Assembly (NCBI RefSeq): GCF_001422735.1
Contig: NZ_LMLZ01000023.1
Span: 1,691 to 52,721 of the forward strand
Source: Acidovorax sp. Leaf78
GTDB taxonomy: Bacteria > Pseudomonadota > Gammaproteobacteria > Burkholderiales > Burkholderiaceae_C
Direction of reading: 5' to 3'
DNA: 51,031 nucleotides
Numbering within the stretch: position 1 is the first letter of the stretch; every line of letters starts with the position of its first letter. The position numbers and the translations under genes are program-made. Below the pieces are notes generated by a model. That model saw only the letters and a list, made by a program, of their open reading frames with translations, ran no database searches and had not been told where the DNA came from. Shown piece by piece: positions 45,499 to 51,031 of this stretch.

Positions 45499-48042
45499 TC
45501 AGGCTGCCTGGGCGATGGGGATGACCTTGGCTGCACCGCGCACGCGCTCGTCGGCGGTGGCAGGCCGGATCTGACCGCGCTCTTCCACGAACAGCACGTT
45601 CTCGTCGCCCTTGTCGCTGTTCACGAACGAGCGGAAGCGCTTGCGCGTTTCGGGGTCGGTCACGGCGGTCTTCCATTCGCACTGGTAGGTGTCCGCCACA
45701 TGCTGCATCTGTGCTTCGAGCTCGGCGCACAGGCCCAGGCTGTCCTTGATCAGCACGTCCGTGAGGTAGCCCAGGCCGCCTTCGAGGTTCTCGCGCCAGG
45801 TGCTGGTGCGCTGCAGCCGGTCGGCGGTGCGCACGTAGAACATCAGCACCCGGTCGATCATGCGCACCAGGTCTTCCTTGTTCAGGTCGGACGCAAACAG
45901 CTCTGCGTGGCGCGGCTTCATGCCGCCGTTGCCGCAGATGTAGAGGTTCCAACCCTTTTCGGTGGCGATGATGCCGATGTCCTTGCCCTGCGCCTCGGCG
46001 CATTCACGCGTGCAGCCGGACACGCCGAACTTGATCTTGTGCGGCGAGCGCAGGCCCTTGTAGCGGTGCTCCAGCTCTACCGCCAGGCCCACGCTGTCGC
46101 CCACACCGTAGCGGCACCAGGTCGAGCCCACGCAGCTCTTGACCGTGCGCAGCGACTTGCCGTACGCATGGCCCGACTCGAAGCCCGCGGCAATCAGCTC
46201 TTCCCAGATGGTGGGCAGTTGCTCGACACGCGCGCCGAACAGGTCCACCCGCTGGCCGCCCGTGACCTTGGTGTACAGGCCGTATTTCTTGGCCACCTGG
46301 CCCACGGCGATCAGGCCGTCGGGCGTGACCTCGCCGCCAGGCATGCGCGGCACCACCGAATAGGTGCCGTCCTTCTGGATGTTGCCCAGGTAGTAGTCGT
46401 TGCTGTCCTGCAGGCCCGCCAGCTCCTTCTTGAGCACGAACTCGTTCCAGCACGACGCGAACACGCTGGCCGCCACAGGCTTGCAGATGTCGCAGCCCAA
46501 GCCCTTGCCGTGCTTGGCCAGCAGGTCGTCGAAGCTCTTGATCTCGCCCACGCGCACCAGGTGGTAGATCTCCTGGCGCGAATACGCGAAGTGCTCGCAG
46601 ATGTGGTTGTTCACAGCCATGCCGCGGCGCGACATTTCCATCTTCATGACCTGCGTGACCAGGGGCACGCAGCCGCCGCAGGTGGCACCCGCCTTGGTGC
46701 AGGCCTTCATCTCAGCGATGGTGCAGGCGCCCTCGCCCACCGCGGCGCAGATGGCGCCCTTGGTGACGTTGTTGCACGAGCAGATCTGCGCTGCATCGGG
46801 CAATGCTTCCACGCCCAGGCCAGGCTTGGCTTTGCCGTCGCTGGACGGGAAGATCAGGAACTCGGGGTCTTCAGGCAGCGCGATGCCGTTCAGGGCCATT
46901 TGCAGCAGCGTGCCGTATTCGGTCGCGTCGCCGATCAGCACGGCGCCGAGCAGTTGCTTGCCGTCCTCGCTGATCACGATCTTCTTGTAAATCTGGCGGC
47001 GCTCGTCCACGTACTGGCACGTGCGGCTGTGGGGCGTGCGTCCGTGTGCGTCACCGATGCTGGCGACATCCACGCCCATCAGCTTGAGCTTGGTGCTCAT
47101 GTCGGCGCCCACGAAAGCGGCGTCGGCGTCGCCCGCGATGTGGCGTGCTGCGACGCGGGCCATGTCGTAGCCCGGGGCCACCAGGCCGAAGGTCTGCTCG
47201 TTCCACGATGCGCATTCGCCGATGGCGTACACGTCGTGGTCGCTGGTGCGGCAGGCGCTGTCGATAGCCACTCCTCCGCGCGGACCGACGGCCAGCAGGG
47301 ATTGGCGGGCCAGCTCGTCGCGCGGGCGGATACCGGCAGAGAACACGATCATGTCGGTCTCGAGATAGGTGCCGTCGGCAAACACCATGCGGTGGCGCGC
47401 GCGGGCACCATCGGTGATCTCCTGCGTGTTGCGGCCGGTGTGCACGGTGACACCCAGCTCTTCGATCTTGGCCTGCAGCACACGGCCGCCGCCCTCGTCC
47501 ACCTGCACGGCCATGAGGCGTGGAGCGAACTCGACCACGTGGGTTTCCAGGCCCATGTCGCTCAGCGCCTTGGCGCATTCCAGGCCCAGCAGGCCACCGC
47601 CCACGACCACACCGGTCTTGGACTTGGCGCCCGAGGCCTGCATGGCCTCCAGGTCCTCGATGGTGCGGTAGACGAAGCAGTGGTCACGGTCACGCCCGGC
47701 CACCTGCGGCACGAAGGGGTTGGAGCCGGTGGCCAGCACCAGCTTGTCGTAGGTCAGCACTTCCCCATCGGCCGTGGTCACGGTGCGGGTGCGGCGGTCT
47801 ACCGATGCGGCCCGTGCGGCCAGGCGCAGGGTGAAGCCGGTGCGCTCGAAGAAGCCGGGCTCGACCAGGGAGAGTTCGTCGGCCGAGGTGCCGCTGAAGA
47901 AGGCGGAGAGGTGCACCCGGTCGTAGGCAGCGCGGGGCTCTTCGCACAGCACGGTGACTTCCACGCCGGTCATGCCGGTTTCCGCCAGGCTTTCGAGGAA
48001 CTTGTGGCCCACCATTCCGTGGCCGATGAGAACAATTTTCAT
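45499..48042 (-). CDS. nirB: Nitrite reductase (NAD(P)H) large subunit
   Basis: Protein of 847 residues reducing nitrite to ammonium. N-terminal FAD/NAD reductase (VLIGHGMVGHKFL; second nucleotide loop VVVGGGLLGLECA near residue 146), BFD-type [2Fe-2S] cysteines 421, 423, 455 and 458, then the sulfite/nitrite reductase core with siroheme-4Fe4S cysteines at 637, 643, 677 and 681 (CVGSTWC and GCTREC). ATG 48042 (AGGA 8 bases upstream) starts directly at the FAD motif; in-frame sequence to 48168 is not conserved. Probably under nitrogen control. Confidence 0.97.
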   Translation of the reverse strand: MKIVLIGHGMVGHKFLESLAETGMTGVEVTVLCEEPRAAYDRVHLSAFFSGTSADELSLVEPGFFERTGFTLRLAARAASVDRRTRTVTTADGEVLTYDKLVLATGSNPFVPQVAGRDRDHCFVYRTIEDLEAMQASGAKSKTGVVVGGGLLGLECAKALSDMGLETHVVEFAPRLMAVQVDEGGGRVLQAKIEELGVTVHTGRNTQEITDGARARHRMVFADGTYLETDMIVFSAGIRPRDELARQSLLAVGPRGGVAIDSACRTSDHDVYAIGECASWNEQTFGLVAPGYDMARVAARHIAGDADAAFVGADMSTKLKLMGVDVASIGDAHGRTPHSRTCQYVDERRQIYKKIVISEDGKQLLGAVLIGDATEYGTLLQMALNGIALPEDPEFLIFPSSDGKAKPGLGVEALPDAAQICSCNNVTKGAICAAVGEGACTIAEMKACTKAGATCGGCVPLVTQVMKMEMSRRGMAVNNHICEHFAYSRQEIYHLVRVGEIKSFDDLLAKHGKGLGCDICKPVAASVFASCWNEFVLKKELAGLQDSNDYYLGNIQKDGTYSVVPRMPGGEVTPDGLIAVGQVAKKYGLYTKVTGGQRVDLFGARVEQLPTIWEELIAAGFESGHAYGKSLRTVKSCVGSTWCRYGVGDSVGLAVELEHRYKGLRSPHKIKFGVSGCTRECAEAQGKDIGIIATEKGWNLYICGNGGMKPRHAELFASDLNKEDLVRMIDRVLMFYVRTADRLQRTSTWRENLEGGLGYLTDVLIKDSLGLCAELEAQMQHVADTYQCEWKTAVTDPETRKRFRSFVNSDKGDENVLFVEERGQIRPATADERVRGAAKVIPIAQAA

Positions 48043-48133
48043 GATCGTGGTCCTGCAATGACCCGGCTGACCTGGAGAGCTCGGAGCAGGATGGGCATGC
48101 GTTGCCGGACCGTGGGGTCGGCGCCGCACCCTC

Positions 48134-48228
48134 ACCCTCCGCGGTAGCACGGGTGTGGTTTGGAACAACCAGGCGAAGAGGCATCGAAGCCAAGGCCCGC
48201 CTGGGTTCCGCCATCATTAGCGGAGGGT
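48134..48228 (-). promoter_or_regulatory. Structured leader of nirB
   Basis: Outer stem ACCCTCCGC/GCGGAGGGT (48134-48142 with 48220-48228, perfect 9 bp). Inner stem GGAACAACCAGGCG/CGCCTGGGTTCC (48162-48175 with 48198-48209, small bulges). No T-run follows, so it is not a simple terminator. Candidate target for NasR or another RNA-level control. Confidence 0.4.
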
Positions 48229-48275
48229 TGTTGTCGGTCCCACGGGCAGCTTTACCAACGGGGTTGCTCTCTCAT

Positions 48276-48291
48276 CGCAATATCCATGCCG
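48276..48291 (-). promoter_or_regulatory. Sigma-54-like promoter of nirB
   Basis: CGGCATGGATATTGCG on the minus strand: 9 of 12 positions of TGGCACG-N4-TTGCA with correct GG-10-GC spacing. Start near 48264 predicts a 220-nt leader. Confidence 0.5.
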
Positions 48292-48661
48292 AGGCTTGAT
48301 TGCCCTGAAAGGCAGGCTCTGCGCGCCTTTCAGAGATGGCGCTGCAAGCGCGAGCCGCACAGAATCCGCGGTGTCGCATCAATGCGGTGCAGGGCATCCC
48401 CAACATAGGGCGATGCCAGAAGTCAGTCGGTGCATGGCGATGGGTGGGATCTATGGAGATCTGACGGGCAGGCAACCCGCAGAAGGTCGACGGGCGACGG
48501 CGCAGTTTCTGTGGCCCAGCAAACCAGCCAGCCTGGGCCCCGGCTGGCTGCAGCGCCTGCCTGCGGCCAATTTTTCGTTTTCAAATCCGTCACGCGGGCG
48601 CAAACTCCAGCCACCACCGGTAGCCCAGGGACAAAAACTCCCCTTCCGAGACACCACCACC

Positions 48662-48871
48662 ATGACCGAACGCAGATCCACATCAGACCGGCGCAGCGGC
48701 GCAGACCGCAGGCAAGAGGAACAAGGCCCTCCCAGCAACTACGAGCGGCGCCGCACGGTCGAGGCCAGGCAGCCTGAGCTGACCGAGTTGCACTTGAGCG
48801 ACGAAGAACTTCACGCGCTGGGGTTCACGCCTGACGCGCCGGCACCCAAGAAACCACAAGGTTCGGCCTGA
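48662..48871 (+). CDS. Small basic protein of unknown function
   Basis: Protein of 69 residues. The N-terminus is rich in Arg/Asp/Ser (MTERRSTSDRRSGADRRQ); the C-terminal half has LTELHLSDEELHALGFTP and a Pro/Lys tail. I recall similar short hypothetical proteins in Acidovorax relatives but no function. ATG 48662 begins the region with protein-like composition; upstream sequence in this frame overlaps the nirB promoter. No clear Shine-Dalgarno. Divergent from nirB. Confidence 0.55.
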   Translation: MTERRSTSDRRSGADRRQEEQGPPSNYERRRTVEARQPELTELHLSDEELHALGFTPDAPAPKKPQGSA

Positions 48872-48925
48872 TCCGATCCACGCAGCGGTAGCGGCCTGTG
48901 AAAGGCGCGCTCCGGGTCAGAGCTC

Positions 48926-49231
48926 TCAGTGGTCGGTATCGGCCACAGCGATCACCCGGTGCGCCACCATGTCCAGCGCGGGCCGGGTGTTGCCCTGCTT
49001 GTCCGTCCACACCTTGGGCACCAGGCTGCCTGCAACGGCCAGCGCATCGCCGTCACGCAGGTGGTGCAAGGATGCGCGCACATCGCTGTCAAACGCGATC
49101 ACGTTCACAAACAAGGTCTCGCCGTCGGCCGTGGTGGCGCGCACCTTGGCCACGGTGAAGGGCTTGCCCGTCTTGTCGGTCCGCTGCTCGGCGTCGCCTT
49201 ACAGACGCCCTGACACCAATCCATCGATCAT
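48926..49231 (-). pseudogene. SSB-like OB-fold protein with in-frame stop
   Basis: From ATG 49231 the frame reads MIDGLVSGRL, then TAA (49201-49199), then GDAEQRTDKTGKPFTVAKVRA and on to ALDMVAHRVIAVADTD. This matches short single-stranded-DNA-binding-protein-like proteins of mobile elements, which have an aromatic or other residue where the stop lies (GRLxG). The distal part alone could restart at GTG 49153, losing the first strand. Nonsense mutation or sequencing error; about 101 codons in total. Lies next to the tRNA-Pro att-like site. Confidence 0.7.
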
Positions 49232-49370
49232 GTGAGTCCTTGACCCCGAGGACGCACGGGGCGTGCGTGGCAACGAGGGCTGGTTGTTTGTGGGCGCCTG
49301 CTGAGGCGGGCCGTGGAGGACACGGCTGCAGTACCCAGGGGATGAGCAGCGGCGATTCGATAGCGCCAGC

Positions 49371-49404
49371 AAAAAAGCCCAGAACCTTTCGGTTCTGGGC
49401 TTTT
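49371..49404 (-). terminator. Terminator downstream of the tRNA-Pro fragment
   Basis: Stem AAAAGCCCAGAACC/GGTTCTGGGCTTTT (49373-49386 with 49391-49404), TTTC loop, T-run on both strands. Its place after the tRNA 3' end suggests it was the terminator of the original tRNA-Pro gene. Confidence 0.9.
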
Positions 49405-49412
49405 GCTATCAA

Positions 49413-49435
49413 TGGTCGGCGTGGCGGGATTCGAA
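49413..49435 (-). other. tRNA-Pro 3' fragment: probable attachment site
   Basis: On the minus strand TTCGAATCCCGCCACGCCGACCA is the T-loop, 3' T-stem, acceptor strand and CCA of a tRNA, most like tRNA-Pro(CGG). The 5' partner of the T-stem is missing: similarity ends exactly at the T-loop. Such fragments are left when an element integrates into a tRNA gene. Confidence 0.7.
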
Positions 49436-49548
49436 ATACCGCGTGAAACCCGCTTCAAACCTAGCAAAAGTCCAAAAGGCGTTTAGGGTTGCCCCTAAAG
49501 TTGCCCCATGCACCAAATTGTTGCGATTGTCCCACAGCTGCGATTGCG

Positions 49549-49863
49549 TCAGTTCAACGGGCCGGACTGCCCTGGCTCGTCACCCTGCATGACGTTATTC
49601 ACCGTGGCCTGGCGCACCATCAAAACGAACTCTTTTTCATAGTCTGAGCGCGCGGCGTGCGCTGGCCCGTGGTCTGCGATGTCGCAGAACGCTATGTACT
49701 CGTTCATGATTTCGATCTTGTTTTCGGACTGGCGCACGGCCGCCAGCAGCAGCGCGTTGACGGATTCCAGCAGCGCAATCGTCTGTGACGCCCTCTCCTG
49801 CTGAAACTCCATCTGCTCCTGCAGCAGGTTCACCTGTTCTTGCAACGTCAGTTCATCAGCCAT
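49549..49863 (-). CDS. Small coiled-coil protein of unknown function
   Basis: Protein of 104 residues from ATG 49863, with AAGGAG six bases upstream; that decides the start over ATG 49878, which lies inside the SRAP gene. The N-terminal half is a Leu/Glu/Gln-rich coiled coil (LQEQVNLLQEQMEFQQERASQTIALLES region). No motif recognised. Coupled to the SRAP gene (11-base gap), so probably also SOS-induced. Confidence 0.65.
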   Translation of the reverse strand: MADELTLQEQVNLLQEQMEFQQERASQTIALLESVNALLLAAVRQSENKIEIMNEYIAFCDIADHGPAHAARSDYEKEFVLMVRQATVNNVMQGDEPGQSGPLN

Positions 49864-49874
49864 GCGGGACTCCT

Positions 49875-50579
49875 TCATTCAACAAAAATTGGCAGCTCGA
49901 TCTGCCGGGTGGGGTCCTGCGGGCCGTGCTTGAACAGCGCGACCGGCGGTAACTGGATCAGGGCCTCCGCCTGCTCAATCGTGCCGCGCAGCCAAGCATC
50001 CCAGTCACCCTTTTCTAACGGCACAACGGTGCGCTTGTCCTGCATGTGGGGCGGGCGCTCGGGGTCGGGCCGGTGCATCAGCCTCAGCAGCGGATGCACG
50101 TCGCAGTTCTGCGTGACCATGGTGAAGTTGAGCAACACCTCGCCAGTGGCCGGGTCGGTCCACTCGTTCCACAGGCCGGCCAGGCCCCACGGCTCGCCAT
50201 CGGCGCGGGCGAACTGCCATGCCGTGTGTACGCCGTCCTGCCAATACGGTTCGACGTAGCTCTGCGCGGGGATGATGCAGCGCTGACCACGGCGCCACGG
50301 GCCGCCGTAGGTCCACGATTTGGCCATCCCCTCGCGCCTTGCGTTGACGGTCGACAACCGCTTGCCGTCCTTGCCCTTGGGAATGCTGGTTTGCGAGTCC
50401 GGCGGGATCATGCCCCACTGGCCCACAACAAGCTCCGCGGCCTGCCCAGCGCCCCGCAAGAACGGCCCGCGGTACAGCGGGCTCATCTTGTCGCGCCACT
50501 CTTCCTCAGGCAGATCACCGAAGTGCAGAACAAGCTGCTCGCGGCCGGGAACGTCGTAGAAGGTGCACATGCAGCACAT
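49875..50579 (-). CDS. SOS response-associated peptidase (SRAP, YedK/HMCES-like)
   Basis: Protein of about 234 residues. SRAP proteins use Cys2 to form a thiazolidine link to abasic sites in single-stranded DNA. Two starts give a Cys2: MCCMCTF (50579) and MCTFYDV (50570). Family patterns present: NARREG, RCIIPAQSYVEPYW with the conserved Glu, and HPLLRLMHRPDPERPPHM with the His/Arg/Met group. It is divergent from a UmuD-like gene and the first LexA box lies 21 bases upstream, so SOS induction is likely. Confidence 0.9.
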   Translation of the reverse strand: MCCMCTFYDVPGREQLVLHFGDLPEEEWRDKMSPLYRGPFLRGAGQAAELVVGQWGMIPPDSQTSIPKGKDGKRLSTVNARREGMAKSWTYGGPWRRGQRCIIPAQSYVEPYWQDGVHTAWQFARADGEPWGLAGLWNEWTDPATGEVLLNFTMVTQNCDVHPLLRLMHRPDPERPPHMQDKRTVVPLEKGDWDAWLRGTIEQAEALIQLPPVALFKHGPQDPTRQIELPIFVE

Positions 50580-50599
50580 TCTGCCGCGCATCGGATACA

Positions 50600-50615
50600 C
50601 TGTAAATATGTACAG
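50600..50615. promoter_or_regulatory. LexA box 1
   Basis: CTGT-AAATATGT-ACAG, a perfect CTGT-N8-ACAG site. It contains the ATG 50608. Lies between the SRAP and UmuD-like genes. Confidence 0.9.
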
Positions 50616-50671
50616 TCTTTTGGATTCCCCGCTGCCGGTGCCCTACGACATTCTGCCGCGCATCGGATACA

Positions 50672-50687
50672 CTGTAAATATGTACAG
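50672..50687. promoter_or_regulatory. LexA box 2
   Basis: Second identical CTGT-N8-ACAG site, 72 bases from the first. It contains the ATG 50680. Confidence 0.9.
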
Positions 50688-51031
50688 TCTTTTGGATTCC
50701 CCGCTGCCGGTGCCCTACGACGTGGCCGTGCAGTCGCTCGCTCTGCCAATCTGCGGCGTGAGCGTGCGCGCGGGGTTTCCGTCGCCAGCAGATGATTTTG
50801 TGGTGGAGCGGCTGGACATCATGCAGCTGCTGGTGGTACATCCACAGGCGACTTACTTTTGGCGCGTAAAAGGCGACTCTATGCGCGATGCAGGGATTGA
50901 AGACGGCAGCATCATCGCGGTGGACAAGGCAATACGGCCGAAGCATGGGCTCATCGTCGTGGCAATCGTGGACGGCGAGTGCACGGTGAAGTACCTCTAC
51001 CAACGCGCAGGCCGCATCAAGCTGCGCGCGG
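50680..51031 (+). CDS. umuD: UmuD/LexA-like S24 peptidase (3' end outside window)
   Basis: At least 117 residues. It has the self-cleavage site RA-GFPSPADD (31-32), catalytic Ser67 in GDSM and Lys104 in CTVKYL, as in UmuD, the RecA-activated subunit of DNA polymerase V. The start is unusual: ATG 50680 lies within a LexA box, and a -10 TACACT (50668-50673) would start transcription at the ATG, implying a leaderless mRNA. Earlier in-frame starts at 50608 (first repeat unit) and 50569 also exist and would add 24 or 37 residues. The second start is chosen because family similarity begins there. umuC would be expected downstream. Confidence 0.88.
   Translation, partial: MYSLLDSPLPVPYDVAVQSLALPICGVSVRAGFPSPADDFVVERLDIMQLLVVHPQATYFWRVKGDSMRDAGIEDGSIIAVDKAIRPKHGLIVVAIVDGECTVKYLYQRAGRIKLRA

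Larger units (their letters stand above)
48043..48661. other. nirB promoter and leader region
   Basis: About 620 bases between divergent genes. It contains a sigma-54-like site (48276-48291) and a structured leader (48134-48228). No convincing gene on either strand. Confidence 0.6.
50576..50719. repeat. Tandem 72-bp duplication of promoter, operator and start codon
   Basis: 50576-50647 and 50648-50719 are identical 72-bp units (identity continues 2 bases). Each has a LexA box, a -10-like TACACT and the first 14 codons of the UmuD-like gene. 72 is a multiple of three, so the frame stays open through both. Confidence 0.95.
49413..51031. mobile_element. End of an integrated element (runs off the window)
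   Basis: Right of the tRNA-Pro fragment come a small coiled-coil protein, an SRAP gene and a UmuD-like gene with LexA boxes, a set common in prophages and integrative elements. 49436-49548 holds no gene. The other end and the integrase are outside the window. Confidence 0.55.

Noticed and set aside
45328..48147. A 939-codon open frame on the plus strand opposite nirB
   Set aside because: It mirrors the third-position GC bias of nirB, is rich in His/Ala/Gly/Val in shadow fashion and shows no domain. nirB itself is complete and conserved.
49413..49490. Complete tRNA-Pro gene
   Set aside because: The sequence 5' of the T-loop cannot form the T-stem partner, anticodon or D arms; only the 3' fragment is tRNA-like.

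Overview
The window is GC-rich chromosome from a betaproteobacterium of the Comamonadaceae, most like Acidovorax. The pointers are the folC-dedD-cvpA-purF order, the gltX-tRNA arrangement, the codon bias, and two dispersed repeat families (one built on CCCCCTGAGTCGC, one on TAGCTGCTAGCGCTTG) that I associate with this family. The assignment is by recognition, not by search.

Layout. Positions 1-3700 are accessory: a zinc-ribbon protein, then what looks like a prophage remnant. The remnant holds a 5'-truncated MuF/PBECR-to-DNA-methyltransferase fusion, an overlapping gene for a very small fold-type-II PLP enzyme, and a short conserved prophage protein, followed by about 700 bases of gene-poor DNA. 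Positions 3746-9580 hold a ferric-iron binding protein, a short-chain dehydrogenase behind a LiuR-like palindrome, and an MFS/GNAT pair divergent from a LysR regulator. They are followed by a minus-strand cluster of gltX and four tRNAs (Asp, Ala, Glu, Asp), in which the last gltX codons and its stop come from a duplicated tRNA-Asp unit.

Positions 11164-36822 are core housekeeping: purF, cvpA, dedD, folC, an ArsC-like reductase, a glycine-zipper lipoprotein-like protein, ppnP, argG, murB, yajQ, a retropepsin-like protease, a degenerate HD-GYP protein, plsY, ybaK, a LysR gene with a Bug-type binding protein and an M20 hydrolase, an aldo/keto reductase, an alpha/beta hydrolase, prfB with its programmed frameshift, a HAD hydrolase, pepN, a TPR-like protein, fbp and tRNA-Thr. 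A small AT-richer island sits behind tRNA-Thr (about 36865-40600) with two DNA-binding proteins, a 752-residue protein of unknown function and a frameshifted HNH endonuclease.

Positions 40696-48300 form a nitrite assimilation locus on the minus strand: nirB, nirD, a NasR-type NIT/ANTAR antiterminator, a FNT nitrite channel and a PP2C/protein-kinase fusion. Sigma-54-like sites and a leader with an intrinsic terminator fit nitrogen control plus nitrate/nitrite-responsive antitermination. The right end (from about 49413) is another mobile element. It starts at a 23-nt tRNA-Pro 3' fragment (a probable att site) and carries an SRAP (YedK/HMCES-like) gene divergent from a UmuD-like gene. Their shared promoter/operator with a perfect CTGT-N8-ACAG LexA box has been duplicated in tandem (72 bp).
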